A DNA stretch of 64,000 bases from Pseudoalteromonas sp. MM1. Its GTDB lineage: Bacteria; Pseudomonadota; Gammaproteobacteria; Enterobacterales; Alteromonadaceae. Both the position numbers and the translations under genes were made by a program. Location of the stretch: the NCBI RefSeq assembly GCF_030296835.1, contig NZ_AP027922.1:248001-312000 (forward strand), in the 5' to 3' direction. Shown one piece after another: positions 53,193 to 62,196 of the stretch; positions within the stretch are counted from its first letter, which is position 1; every line of letters begins with the position of its first letter. The notes beneath the pieces were generated by a model. That model made no database searches. It worked only from the letters and a program-made list of their open reading frames with translations, and was not told the DNA's origin.

Positions 53193-53269
53193 TACGCTAT
53201 TAAATACGCTTGCTAAAGCAATTTGCTATACGTTAAGTTATTTATTTAGCTTATGGTGAAGGTAGCATT

Positions 53270-54682
53270 GTGCAGCGTATTGTATTTGAACAATTTAGTG
53301 GTTATTTACAAGGGCAAGGTAAAAGCCGTTACACAATTAATAACTTAAGCTGGCAGGTAAATGCTGGCGAGCATTGGCTATTATTAGGTGCTAATGGCGC
53401 AGGTAAATCGGCATTGAGCGCCGCATTAACGGGTGAGGCTAAACAGCAAAGTGGTATTTTTAAAAGTACCTTCAATAACACGCAGCTTGTGTCATCTGAT
53501 GTACAAAAGCAGTTAATAAAAAACGAAATAGAGCATGAACATCACTGCTCAGTAAAGGATTTTATTTTTCCCCAAAATGCTAGCTACAACCGTGAGCTAC
53601 GTATAAAACTAATAGATGCCTTTAATTACAGCGCCCTTTTAGACAGGCATTTTAGAGATCTTTCTACTGGCGAAACTCGCAAACTCCTTCTCATAAATGC
53701 GTTGAGTAGTGGTGCTGATTTAGTGGTGCTAGATGAGCCATATGACGGCTTAGATAAACACTCGTGTGAGGTGCTAAACACTTTATTAGAAGCACTTAGC
53801 TCAACAATCAATTTTGTGTTTGTGCTAAATAGGCTTGATGAAATCCCTGCGTTTATTACTCATTACGCTTATGTAAATCAGGGACAGTTGCAGCATGTAC
53901 TTAATAAGCCAACCGCAGAGCAGCGCGCTGATTTGATAAAGCTACTGCATATAACCCATACAGCTTTAGAAATACCTCAAGCAGATGTCTCCCAAGCTCG
54001 AGCAGAGTATACCGCCGATACATTGGTTAAACTTAGTAATGCCAAGGTTAGCTACGCAGGGGTTGATATATTTAAGAACCTCACTTGGCAAATTAATAAA
54101 CACCAGCACTGGCAATTGAGTGGTAAAAATGGCTCAGGTAAAACCTGTTTATTAAATTTAATAACTGGCGATAACCCTCAATGCTATAGCAATGATATTC
54201 AAGTATTTGGTTTTAAACGCGGAAGTGGTGAAAGTATTTGGGATATAAAACAGCATATTGGATTTATATCAAATGCGCTGCATATGGATTATCGAGTAAG
54301 TATATCGGCATTGAATACGGTTATTTCTGGATTTTACGACAGCATTGGCTTATATCAAAAACCAAATGATTCACAAGTAAATATCGCCAAGCAGTGGCTT
54401 TCGTTAATAGGCTTAAGTGATAAGCAAAACACCTCATTTACCCAGCTTTCGTATGGCGATCAGCGTATGTTATTAATTGTACGCGCAATAGTAAAACATC
54501 CCACGTTACTTATTTTAGATGAGCCTTGTTTGGGGCTTGATGAAGCAAATAGGCAGCGGGTGTTAGTATTAATCGAGAAAGTATGTGCCGCAAATACCAG
54601 CACTGTAATTTATGTAAATCACCATGCGGCAGACAAAATTAAAGGGATTGAGCATTACTTAAAAATGGAAGATTTTAATTAA
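53270..54682 (+). CDS. modF: ModF-like double ABC ATPase
   Basis: 470 residues starting with GTG (GTGCAGCGT). Two ABC ATPase domains in one chain: Walker A GANGAGKS (40-47) and GKNGSGKT near 284; signatures STGETRKLL and SYGDQRMLL; Walker B VVLDEPYDGLD and LILDEPCLGLD. No transmembrane part. This is the arrangement of E. coli ModF (490 residues, linked to molybdate metabolism, once called PhrA); no modABC genes are near, so the role is taken from the family and is not well defined even there. Convergent with the TraB/GumN gene. Confidence 0.82.
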   Translation: MQRIVFEQFSGYLQGQGKSRYTINNLSWQVNAGEHWLLLGANGAGKSALSAALTGEAKQQSGIFKSTFNNTQLVSSDVQKQLIKNEIEHEHHCSVKDFIFPQNASYNRELRIKLIDAFNYSALLDRHFRDLSTGETRKLLLINALSSGADLVVLDEPYDGLDKHSCEVLNTLLEALSSTINFVFVLNRLDEIPAFITHYAYVNQGQLQHVLNKPTAEQRADLIKLLHITHTALEIPQADVSQARAEYTADTLVKLSNAKVSYAGVDIFKNLTWQINKHQHWQLSGKNGSGKTCLLNLITGDNPQCYSNDIQVFGFKRGSGESIWDIKQHIGFISNALHMDYRVSISALNTVISGFYDSIGLYQKPNDSQVNIAKQWLSLIGLSDKQNTSFTQLSYGDQRMLLIVRAIVKHPTLLILDEPCLGLDEANRQRVLVLIEKVCAANTSTVIYVNHHAADKIKGIEHYLKMEDFN

Positions 54683-54709
54683 AGGCTGGGCTTATTATGC
54701 CCAACCTTT
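54681..54709. terminator. Bidirectional hairpin between modF and the TraB/GumN gene
   Basis: AAAGG-C-TGGGC with GCCCA-A-CCTTT, one mismatch, seven-base loop, overlapping the modF stop codon. Short T-run only. Confidence 0.65.
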
Positions 54710-54718
54710 AGCGCCACT

Positions 54719-55597
54719 TTAAAGGCGAGTAACACTAAAACCTTTATCTTTTAACTGCTTTATTAAACCATGCTGCTCTGGCAAGTGTAGTGCACCTACA
54801 GCAATAAAGAGTTTTTCGTTAATCAGGCGCGGCACTAACTGCTCCACCCACTTATTATTACGATTAACTAGCATAACTTGCTCGCTTATTTCACCGTAGT
54901 TACTATCGTCAAAACTCATGTTGTAGTACGCGGTAAGCGTATCCATATCGCCATTTTTCCAAGCGTTTACGAGTTTGATAAAGTAGGTATTAATATCGGC
55001 AAGCTGCTCAAACGTTTCTTCAATCATTTCGTTACTTAATAGCGCCATACCATCAAACATTTGCAACTGCTGCTCTAGGGTTTCTAGCTCGCCTATTTTA
55101 ATATTACGTTCTTTAGCATAAGCAAGTACTTGCTTATCTATGCCTGTTTGATCAGAGAAACCTGCATTTTGAAACTCAATCTGCATCATGGTGACCATTA
55201 CAGCCCAAGGTTTAAGGCCATTAAACATAGCTATATCAATCGATTTTTTAGCAAAGTAATCTTTAAGCTTATTGTAGTTTTGTTTTGATAGTTCTGTTTG
55301 TAAGGTTTTGCCCTCTTTAAGCATCATAAAGGGCATTGAGCGCTGCTGCATTTGCAGTGGTGTGAGTTTACTAATATCTACTTCAACAATAACTTGATCG
55401 CTTTGATCTATAGCCTTAGTTATTTTTTCTGGTAAGCCTTTCATGCTGGCATCGCCCACATGAACTGTTCCAAACAAATACGAGCTAGTGCCGTTTTTTT
55501 CTACTTTAAACAATGCTGGCGCTGCGACACTATTAAAACTAGTTGTAATAAAAAGTGTCAGTATAAAAAACTGAGTAATTCGAGTGAGGGCTTGCAT
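54719..55597 (-). CDS. TraB/GumN family protein, exported
   Basis: 292 residues. A signal peptide (~1-25, ending SVAAP) leads into the family's opening FGTVHVGDA (~43-51), where the GxxH pair is conserved; a later IAVGALHLPEQHGL (~265-278) repeats the His-containing motif near the C-terminus. The fold is related to metal-dependent proteases (TIKI/GumN/EreA group); substrates in bacteria are unknown. It starts 45 bp after the sensor kinase stop on the same strand and could be the last gene of the eptA operon. Confidence 0.86.
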   Translation of the reverse strand: MQALTRITQFFILTLFITTSFNSVAAPALFKVEKNGTSSYLFGTVHVGDASMKGLPEKITKAIDQSDQVIVEVDISKLTPLQMQQRSMPFMMLKEGKTLQTELSKQNYNKLKDYFAKKSIDIAMFNGLKPWAVMVTMMQIEFQNAGFSDQTGIDKQVLAYAKERNIKIGELETLEQQLQMFDGMALLSNEMIEETFEQLADINTYFIKLVNAWKNGDMDTLTAYYNMSFDDSNYGEISEQVMLVNRNNKWVEQLVPRLINEKLFIAVGALHLPEQHGLIKQLKDKGFSVTRL

Positions 55598-55642
55598 GGT
55601 TTGTCCTTAATCTAATTGAGTTGCCTAAATACTAACCTAAAT

Positions 55643-57079
55643 TTACTTTATGGGTAGTGTTAAATTAAATGTAAGGGTATTACTTTTGTTATTTTGAGCA
55701 TTAACTTTAAAGCCATTTAAATTGCATAAGCTTAGCACTATAGAAAGCCCTAAACCGTGCCGCTGATTATTAGTTCGTGAAGAATCGAGTTGATACAGTG
55801 GATCGAAAATAGCACTTAGCTCTTCATCGCTAAGTGGCCTGTCTATTTTATTACTTATTGAAATTGTTACACTATGCTCACTTTCGGTGGCATCTATAGT
55901 AATAGCTTGATCAGTTATACCGTAAAATAATGCATTGTCTATAAGGTTACATAAAATAGTATTTAAGCTAAATTCATCTGCAAAAATAGTTAGTTTATCA
56001 TTGAGCATATTAGTAATACGCTCAGAAATATTTAGATGCTTAAAAGCGAGTTCTTCGATAACTTGCTTAGTTAAGTGCTTTAAAATGATGTTTTGTTTAT
56101 TAAGCTCAATAGCGCTGCTGCTAGAGCGCTGTAATAACAGTAAATTATTTACAATAATCTTCATTCGCTGAGATATATTAAGTACGTCGCTGGTATATGT
56201 ATCGCTAATGCGTTTATCGTTAGGATAGCGAAGCGCTACTTCAGAGAGACTAATGAGCTCGGCAATAGGGGTTTTTAGTTCGTGTGCGATATCGTTAGTT
56301 AGGCGCTTTTCACTGCTATAGAGCTTTTGATTTACAGTTATAAACTTATTGAGTTCGTTACGTATAGGCTCTAACTCTTCTACCTTTATGTCGCTTTCTA
56401 TTGTTTGTGCAACGCCTGTAATATCAAGTATTTTTATTTGTTCATTTAAATTATTAAGCGGGAATAGACCTTTATTTACAATGCGAGTAACCAAGTAGCG
56501 CACGCCAAATACACCAAATATACACGTTAAAATAAATACAACATCTATAATTATGAGCACTTTATTTAGTTCATCAGTAGGGGCTGCTATTGCAAGTGTC
56601 ATGCGGTTGAATACGTCTAAGCCTGTAGTGCTTTTATCACCTTTTTGTGCAATAAAATGACTTATAAGTGCACGGCCATCATGTCCGTTAGGAAGCTCAA
56701 TATCGATTATTTTGGATTCATTTATTGGCATGTCTAAAAAAGGTAAGTTTGCGCCTGGAAATAAGTCGAGTGAATCAGAACGTTCAAATATCGCTTCTCC
56801 ATGCCAAAGCTGATAAAACTCACTGGCTTGTGTATGTTCATATTCAGACATGAACTCGCCAGCAAAATCAAACTCTACATTGCCATTATCATCTTCTACC
56901 AATGTTTTTAAGTAATTTGCCTTATTTGTGAGCGACTGATTAAACTGATCTTCCACCCAAGTATCCACACTTATATCAACGGTTAAAAATATTGTGAATA
57001 AAATAACCGAGATCACGGCGCTAATATTATTAACGAGTTTACGTTTTATTGAGTGACTTTTATTTTGTTGTTGCGACAT
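55643..57079 (-). CDS. Sensor histidine kinase of the PmrB/QseC/CarS type
   Basis: 478 residues from the ATG at 57079, which has GTGGATTT upstream; a start four codons earlier is possible. TM helices ~14-36 and ~174-196 bracket a periplasmic sensor of ~135 residues that is acidic (EDDNGNVEFDFAGEF, SDSLDLFPG), compatible with cation or peptide sensing. His266 is in NDIAHELKTPIAEL, followed by a HATPase domain (NLIDNALFYG, RHGLGLSIV). It overlaps the response regulator gene by 20 bp, so the two form one module; with eptA in the operon a PmrB/CarS-like role in polymyxin or peptide response is inferred. Confidence 0.9.
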   Translation of the reverse strand: MSQQQNKSHSIKRKLVNNISAVISVILFTIFLTVDISVDTWVEDQFNQSLTNKANYLKTLVEDDNGNVEFDFAGEFMSEYEHTQASEFYQLWHGEAIFERSDSLDLFPGANLPFLDMPINESKIIDIELPNGHDGRALISHFIAQKGDKSTTGLDVFNRMTLAIAAPTDELNKVLIIIDVVFILTCIFGVFGVRYLVTRIVNKGLFPLNNLNEQIKILDITGVAQTIESDIKVEELEPIRNELNKFITVNQKLYSSEKRLTNDIAHELKTPIAELISLSEVALRYPNDKRISDTYTSDVLNISQRMKIIVNNLLLLQRSSSSAIELNKQNIILKHLTKQVIEELAFKHLNISERITNMLNDKLTIFADEFSLNTILCNLIDNALFYGITDQAITIDATESEHSVTISISNKIDRPLSDEELSAIFDPLYQLDSSRTNNQRHGLGLSIVLSLCNLNGFKVNAQNNKSNTLTFNLTLPIK

Positions 57080-57734
57080 AGCCAAATCCACGTTTATTTT
57101 TTATTGGAAGCTCGCCATCAAACTGCCTTACTTTTTTACGTATGGTTGATATGTGTGCTTCAAGCGCATTTTTTGAAAGCATATCGAATTGCCCCACAAC
57201 AGCTTCGCTTATAAGCTCTAAGCCTAAAACTCGTTCAGGTGAATTAAACAAGCATTCGATTATTTTGTACTCATTGCGGGTAAGCTCAATAGGGTGGTGC
57301 TTATACATGAGAGTTTTTAACGATAGATCTAAAATACAATCGCCAACAGTGAGCATGTTTTGTTGATTTTGTAGAGCACCTCTACGAAGTAGAGCCAAAA
57401 CCCGTGCATGAAGCTCTTCAAACGAAAACGGCTTTGTAAGGTAATCGTCCGCACCTTTCATAAGGCCGTTTATGCGATCTTGTGCTTCGCTTTTAGCAGA
57501 TAAAATAAGCACGCGGCTTTGGCTATTACTGCTGCGTAGTGCTTGTAAAATACTCATGCCATCAACACTCGGTAGCATTAAATCAAGCACGAGGAGGTCG
57601 TAATTTCCACTCAGTGCCATACTCAAGCCTTCTGAGCCATCACCGGTTTCATCTACGGTAAAACCTAGGTTACTAAGGCCTACTTGCAAACTGCGCCTTA
57701 GTGCTTCGGAGTCTTCAATTATGAGGATTTTCAT
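57060..57734 (-). CDS. OmpR/PmrA-type response regulator
   Basis: 224 residues. Receiver with acidic pocket IEDSE (6-10), phospho-acceptor Asp51 (LLVLDLMLPSVDG) and Lys near 101 (LTKPFSFEEL). The C-terminal winged helix (~125-222) ends KIKNKRGFGYVA-type, as in PmrA/QseB. Such regulators bind direct repeats like the CTTAAG-N5-CTTAAG found upstream of eptA at 61818-61834, which points to autoregulation of this operon. Overlaps the kinase gene and follows the LTA synthase-like gene by 63 bp. Confidence 0.93.
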   Translation of the reverse strand: MKILIIEDSEALRRSLQVGLSNLGFTVDETGDGSEGLSMALSGNYDLLVLDLMLPSVDGMSILQALRSSNSQSRVLILSAKSEAQDRINGLMKGADDYLTKPFSFEELHARVLALLRRGALQNQQNMLTVGDCILDLSLKTLMYKHHPIELTRNEYKIIECLFNSPERVLGLELISEAVVGQFDMLSKNALEAHISTIRKKVRQFDGELPIKNKRGFGYVATTK

Positions 57735-57797
57735 GTTTGCTCGGTTTATAAAAATAGCCTTGTTACTTTAACAAGGCTTTATAATCAAGTCACTTTG

Positions 57798-59747
57798 TTA
57801 ATGATACCAGCCGTTTGTATAAGCTAGGTTGCCTAAGTTGGCATGGGCGAGGGCTTTTTTAATCAGTTGCTCATCGTTTTCACATGGCACAAGCTTGTTA
57901 TTACTGTATGTATAGGTGGTTGCTGGTTTTTGTGGTTGTAACACCACCACTTTATTACCGTGCATATAAGCAAAGTTTTTGTCGTATTGCATCATAGCAC
58001 GTTGTTTGTTATCGCTAATTGGCTTTGATAAATCATGCCCTATCATTGGGTGTTCGCCACTTGCACCAATTAAAGAGAGTAAAGTTACGGGAATATCGAG
58101 TTGGCTGGCTAGTTGGTCATCGCGTTTGTGAGCTATACCTTTGCCAAAAATAACAGCTGGAATTCTAAAGTGATCAACCGGGACCAAATTAGAGCCCGAT
58201 ACTCGCGAGTCGTGATCGGCAATAACAATAAATACGGTGTTGTCCCAGTAGCTTGATTTTTTAGCTTTTTCGATAAATGTACCTAGTGCATAATCGGCAT
58301 ATTTTGCAGCATTATTTCGGGTTTGCTTTTGTTTGTCGTACAGCGTTATTTTGTTATCTGGAAAATCATAGGGACTGTGATTAGAGCTTGAAAATATAAG
58401 GCTAAAAAAGGGTTTATTCTGTTTTTCAAGTTTAGTGAGCTCGAGATCGGCTTGATCATATAAGTCTTCGTCTGATGCGCCCCATGAACCATTAAAGTCT
58501 ATTTTATTAAAGTTATTCGTATCTACAATATCTTTAAAACCATTACCTAAAAAGAAGCTTCGCATGTTATCAAAATGGCTTTCGCCACCATAAATAAACT
58601 GGGTGTTGTAATTTTTCTTAGCTAAAAAATCAGCAATGGTAAAAAAATTATGTTGTGATTTATCAAGCTTAACGACCGCACGCGAAGGTGTGGGTGTAAA
58701 TCCTGTAATTACCGCCTCAATTCCTCGCACCGAGCGCGTACCTGTGGCGTATAAATTGTCAAACCCCCAGCCTTGTTTATAAAGGGCATCAATATTAGGT
58801 GTAAGCGGTAAACCGCCAAGTGTACCTACGTAACGGGCACCTAAACTTTCTTGTAAAATAATGACTAGATTTTTTGGTTTGCCTGTATTGCTTGCTGCAT
58901 GAAATGTTTTTGTTGGTGCGGTTAAGTCACTAAATGCGGCTTGTGTATTTTGCATATTATTACGCACAATACTAAGTAGCTCATTTGTAGGCATTTTCCC
59001 GAAATAGTCTTGGCTTGATTGCTCGTTAGAGAGTTGTTTGAGCGCAAATACGACGCTATAAAGTGAGTTCAGAGTTAAATCGTTAAGTAAGTGATCGGTA
59101 GAAAACGAGACCATAGCTGGGTTTAGCGGCCTATGCCCTAATGAATTACGCGCGCCTAAAATAGTCAAACATACTAAAACTAATGCTAAAACTGATTGAT
59201 TTAGCCTCGTTAGTGATGACTTACTTTGCCATTGATGACTAAATACTTTACTTGCAAACTTACAGCTTAAAACAAGTGTTATAACAACAATCACTACGTC
59301 TAGCTTATAGCCTGAAAAAATCATTTTTGAGATTTCTTTAGGGTAAATTAAATACTCTATAAATAAGCGGTTTGGGCGCAAATCGTATTCGTTTATAAAC
59401 GTAGGAGTAATCACTTCAAAAAAAACGAGTAAAGCAGACATCGCTACTAAGTAAATTTTAATGAGGCCGCATACTTTGTTTTGCCAATTTATGCTTTGCA
59501 TAACTAAAGTCAGTAGTAATGCAGGCATAATAATGTAGCTTAAAGTCGCTATATCTACTCTTAGGCCACCTATAAATATAGAAAGCCATGCATGCGATCC
59601 AAATACACGCTCACCTTGCCATACGCTCAACCCAAAACGGGCAAGAGTTAAAAAACTCAGAGCTAAAATAGTAAATACAACAAGAATCCACACAGGGCCA
59701 AATACTTGCTTGACTTTAGAATTATTACTTTTAAGCGTTAAGCCCAT
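57798..59747 (-). CDS. LTA synthase / OpgB-like sulfatase-fold transferase
   Basis: 649 residues from the ATG at 59747, the only ATG near the start; it overlaps the dgkA stop by 10 bp. About five N-terminal membrane helices (to ~residue 205) precede a periplasmic sulfatase/alkaline phosphatase-fold domain (~290-645) with the metal-ligand Glu300 (ILQESLG), the nucleophile Thr337 (YATGTRSVRG) and VIADHDSR near 470. LTA synthase, OpgB/MdoB and related enzymes transfer phosphoglycerol from phosphatidylglycerol and leave diacylglycerol. The acceptor here (periplasmic glucan, LPS or other) is unknown. Confidence 0.88.
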   Translation of the reverse strand: MGLTLKSNNSKVKQVFGPVWILVVFTILALSFLTLARFGLSVWQGERVFGSHAWLSIFIGGLRVDIATLSYIIMPALLLTLVMQSINWQNKVCGLIKIYLVAMSALLVFFEVITPTFINEYDLRPNRLFIEYLIYPKEISKMIFSGYKLDVVIVVITLVLSCKFASKVFSHQWQSKSSLTRLNQSVLALVLVCLTILGARNSLGHRPLNPAMVSFSTDHLLNDLTLNSLYSVVFALKQLSNEQSSQDYFGKMPTNELLSIVRNNMQNTQAAFSDLTAPTKTFHAASNTGKPKNLVIILQESLGARYVGTLGGLPLTPNIDALYKQGWGFDNLYATGTRSVRGIEAVITGFTPTPSRAVVKLDKSQHNFFTIADFLAKKNYNTQFIYGGESHFDNMRSFFLGNGFKDIVDTNNFNKIDFNGSWGASDEDLYDQADLELTKLEKQNKPFFSLIFSSSNHSPYDFPDNKITLYDKQKQTRNNAAKYADYALGTFIEKAKKSSYWDNTVFIVIADHDSRVSGSNLVPVDHFRIPAVIFGKGIAHKRDDQLASQLDIPVTLLSLIGASGEHPMIGHDLSKPISDNKQRAMMQYDKNFAYMHGNKVVVLQPQKPATTYTYSNNKLVPCENDEQLIKKALAHANLGNLAYTNGWYH

Positions 59748-60109
59748 AATACAGCCCACCAAATAAGAGCTGTAATTAGCATGGCTATAAACACACTGGC
59801 TGAGGCAATATCTTTAGCGAGCCCCGAAAGCTCATTATATTCGCTGCCAATTCTATCAACCACAACCTCAACGGCTGTATTTACCAGCTCAGCAAACAAT
59901 ACAAAAAGCAGGCTGGCTATCAGTAATAACTTGTCGCTTAATGCAATGTCTTGTAACCACACAAACACTCCAAGTAACGAAAACAGTGCTAGCTCTTGTT
60001 GAAACGCCGCTTCAAATCGACTCATCCATTTTAAGCCGTTAAAAGAATGGTTTAAGGTAAAAATAAGGCGCATTAAGCCTTGGCGTTTTATAACGGTTTT
60101 ATTGCTCAT
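59738..60109 (-). CDS. dgkA: Diacylglycerol kinase
   Basis: 123 residues (E. coli 122), small inner-membrane enzyme with three helices. Phosphorylates diacylglycerol to phosphatidic acid for reuse in phospholipid synthesis. The conserved FVLFAELVNTAVEVVVDRIG (~69-88) and ELSGLAKDIASASVF (~93-107) hold the active-site Glu and Asn residues. Overlaps eptA by 4 bp (ATGA) and the LTAS-like gene by 10 bp, so all three are co-translated. It would recycle the diacylglycerol released by both neighbours. Confidence 0.96.
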   Translation of the reverse strand: MSNKTVIKRQGLMRLIFTLNHSFNGLKWMSRFEAAFQQELALFSLLGVFVWLQDIALSDKLLLIASLLFVLFAELVNTAVEVVVDRIGSEYNELSGLAKDIASASVFIAMLITALIWWAVLWA

Positions 60110-61773
60110 AGTTTTATTTCGCTTGTTGTTTGGCAGTGAGCAAGTAAATCAAGGGATGCCTGATATGTTTTGCTTTTAATGCCAATTAAATTTAAAAGGG
60201 TGTGGAAAATATTGTTGTGTGAGCGTGCAGCTCGGGTGTCTAAATTAGCTAAACAGGCATTCGTAATGCGCTGATTATGCTCATCAGCCCACATATAAAG
60301 AGGAACGTGCGTTTGTGTGCTAGGTGCAAAGCTATACGGAAAACCATGTAAATAAGCCCCAGCTTCGCCAAGTGATTCACCATGATCAGAGACATATAAA
60401 AACTGCTTATCTATGTTTTTTGGCAGCGCTTTTAACTGCTCAATTACCTGGGCGTTAACATAGTCGCTGTACGCAATTGTGTTGTCGTAGGTATTAACTA
60501 ATTCATCGAGTGAGCAGTTTTGAATGTCGCTTCTGTCGCACGTGGGCTTAAATTGCTTAAATTTATCTGGGTAGCGCTTAAAGTAGGTGGGTCCGTGTGA
60601 GCCCATCATATGCAGGACGATCACGGTGTTAGCTTGGCTTAAATTAGCGAGTTTACGTTTAAGTGGAGCAATAAGTGCTGCATCAAAACAATATTTCCCA
60701 TCGCAAAGCGCTGATGCAGTGGTTGAGATATCAATGTTAACAACACGGGTGCATACGTTTTTACAGCCGCTGTTGTTATCAACCCACAGCACATCGCTGC
60801 CAGCTTGTTGTGCAAGGTCAATCAGGTTTTGTTGGTTATCGGCCGTTAATCGATCGAAGTTATCATGTGTTTGCAGCGAAAACATACACGGCACAGACAC
60901 CGCTGTTGCCGTACCGCATGATGCGACATTATTAAAATACGTTACATTATGCTTTTGTGTATAGGGATTGGTGTTGCGTTTATATCCCTGGTAAGCAAAG
61001 TTGTCTGCTCGTGCGGTTTCGCCAACAACTATAACTGTTACGCTGGGAATCGTCGGCTCAATTAGGGTAGGTGCTGCATCTATACTTTTAAATTTTATAT
61101 TGGAGTACAACAGTTGATCGCGCATATATTTATAACCGCTAGAGAGGTACTGAAATGGAATGATTTCTTTTTTCAAAATGCGATTATTACGGCCAGTGGC
61201 TGCGTAGTCGGCGTAAAAGTTCACAACAACTAAAGTAATTAATAAGCAGCACGCTAGAATAAGCTTTATACGGCTAATCGCTTCTTGGTGGGGGCGAGTG
61301 AAATGTATTTTCACTTTGCTTAATATAAAAACAGGTAACGCACAAAATAGCAGTAAAAAGCCTATGAGCTGCGGGTTTAAATAGCTCAACGCTTCGCTTG
61401 AATCTGTTTCGAACGTGTTTTGAATCATTGAATAGTCAAACACGACGCCGTAATTTAATGAGCCATAAAGTACAGCGCTTGAAATTATCAGTAATAGGTA
61501 ATTTATGGGTTTTAGTAACCACCTAACCGATACAATCGAAAAGAAAATAATTAAAAGACATAACAATAGCAGCGGGACTGAAAATAAAAACAGCCATGAA
61601 AAAGACGCAAGTGAGGTAATGGCGCTAAACGAACCTTGAATAAAAGGAATGTTTATAACTAAACAGTAATAACAAGCAATCATTACTACAAAGGTGTTTG
61701 CACTACAGTGAATATAAAACCGTTTACTACGATTTGGCTTTTTTTGTACGGGTGTATGGTTAAGTGCGTTCAT
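60106..61773 (-). CDS. eptA: Phosphoethanolamine-lipid A transferase (EptA/MCR family)
   Basis: 555 residues. Five N-terminal membrane helices (~26-185), then a periplasmic catalytic domain. All residues known from MCR-1 and Neisseria EptA are present: metal ligands Glu252 (VGETARADNF), Asp463 and His464 (SDHGES), nucleophile Thr290 (SCGTATAVSVPCMF), plus His393 (GSHGPTYF) and His476 (YLHGFP). Cysteines in the soluble domain (286, 296, 337, 341, 357, 362, 412, 420) fit the disulfides of this family. It adds phosphoethanolamine from phosphatidylethanolamine to lipid A, lowering charge and giving polymyxin resistance. The chromosomal operon context argues for intrinsic, not mobile, mcr-like function. 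Confidence 0.95.
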   Translation of the reverse strand: MNALNHTPVQKKPNRSKRFYIHCSANTFVVMIACYYCLVINIPFIQGSFSAITSLASFSWLFLFSVPLLLLCLLIIFFSIVSVRWLLKPINYLLLIISSAVLYGSLNYGVVFDYSMIQNTFETDSSEALSYLNPQLIGFLLLFCALPVFILSKVKIHFTRPHQEAISRIKLILACCLLITLVVVNFYADYAATGRNNRILKKEIIPFQYLSSGYKYMRDQLLYSNIKFKSIDAAPTLIEPTIPSVTVIVVGETARADNFAYQGYKRNTNPYTQKHNVTYFNNVASCGTATAVSVPCMFSLQTHDNFDRLTADNQQNLIDLAQQAGSDVLWVDNNSGCKNVCTRVVNIDISTTASALCDGKYCFDAALIAPLKRKLANLSQANTVIVLHMMGSHGPTYFKRYPDKFKQFKPTCDRSDIQNCSLDELVNTYDNTIAYSDYVNAQVIEQLKALPKNIDKQFLYVSDHGESLGEAGAYLHGFPYSFAPSTQTHVPLYMWADEHNQRITNACLANLDTRAARSHNNIFHTLLNLIGIKSKTYQASLDLLAHCQTTSEIKL

Positions 61774-61817
61774 ATTTAGGCTCGTTTAAAATAACAACGC
61801 CATGCTATGCAACAACA

Positions 61818-61834
61818 CTTAAGAATTGCTTAAG
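61818..61834 (-). promoter_or_regulatory. PmrA/QseB-type box upstream of eptA
   Basis: Perfect direct repeat CTTAAG-AATTG-CTTAAG on the plus strand (each half is self-complementary, so it reads the same on the minus strand), ending 45 bp before the eptA start. Matches the PmrA consensus YTTAAK-N5-YTTAAK. The operon's own OmpR-family regulator is the obvious candidate to bind it. Confidence 0.75.
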
Positions 61835-62038
61835 AGAACCTACGCATTCCCTGAAGAGAATAAATAAATTTTATTTGTAAAAAAACCTCAAAAATTAATC
61901 AAACCATAAATGAGAGATTTAAGAATAGTGAATTTCTAAGCTTGAAATTTAAGCATAAAAAATTCTTTAAATAGATTTGTGATGAATTTAAAAACCACTT
62001 AATTTGAATTTTAGCGTTTTTTTTGAATTGAGTTGGTG

Positions 62039-62067
62039 TTGACTTAAGCGGCTCAGCGCGGTACTAA
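62039..62067 (+). promoter_or_regulatory. Promoter of the ilv operon
   Basis: TTGACT (62039-62044), 17-bp spacer, TACTAA (62062-62067), start expected near 62075, about 50 nt before the leader peptide. Confidence 0.72.
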
Positions 62068-62127
62068 TACATAACAGAGCGAAAGATTACCTTTCGTAAC
62101 AAATGATTTAAATTTGGTATTAATTAC

Positions 62128-62196
62128 ATGCTTACAAATGCACTTAACCTAGTCCTGATTATTATCGTGGTGATTATTCCCGCGAGGGCTTCGTAG
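62128..62196 (+). CDS. ilvL: ilv operon leader peptide
   Basis: 22-residue peptide MLTNALNLVLIIIVVIIPAR then AS, stop TAG. Twelve of the 22 codons are Leu (4), Val (3) or Ile (5), with an uninterrupted LVLIIIVVII block. This is the hallmark of an attenuation leader for branched-chain amino acid synthesis, comparable with E. coli IlvL. It is followed by a terminator and an alternative pairing (see attenuator). The ribosome-binding site is weak, as is common for such leaders. Confidence 0.9.
   Translation: MLTNALNLVLIIIVVIIPARAS

Larger units (their letters stand above)
61774..62127. promoter_or_regulatory. Divergent promoter region between eptA and the ilv leader
   Basis: About 354 bp. The eptA side holds the CTTAAG box; the ilv side holds the promoter at 62039-62067. 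The middle is very AT-rich (A/T runs near 61860-62030) and has no credible gene. No IHF site is assigned. Confidence 0.55.

Noticed and set aside
60106..61773. Mobile mcr gene
   Set aside because: The enzyme has all MCR/EptA catalytic residues but lies in a chromosomal operon with dgkA and a two-component system, with no insertion sequence or pap2 gene nearby.
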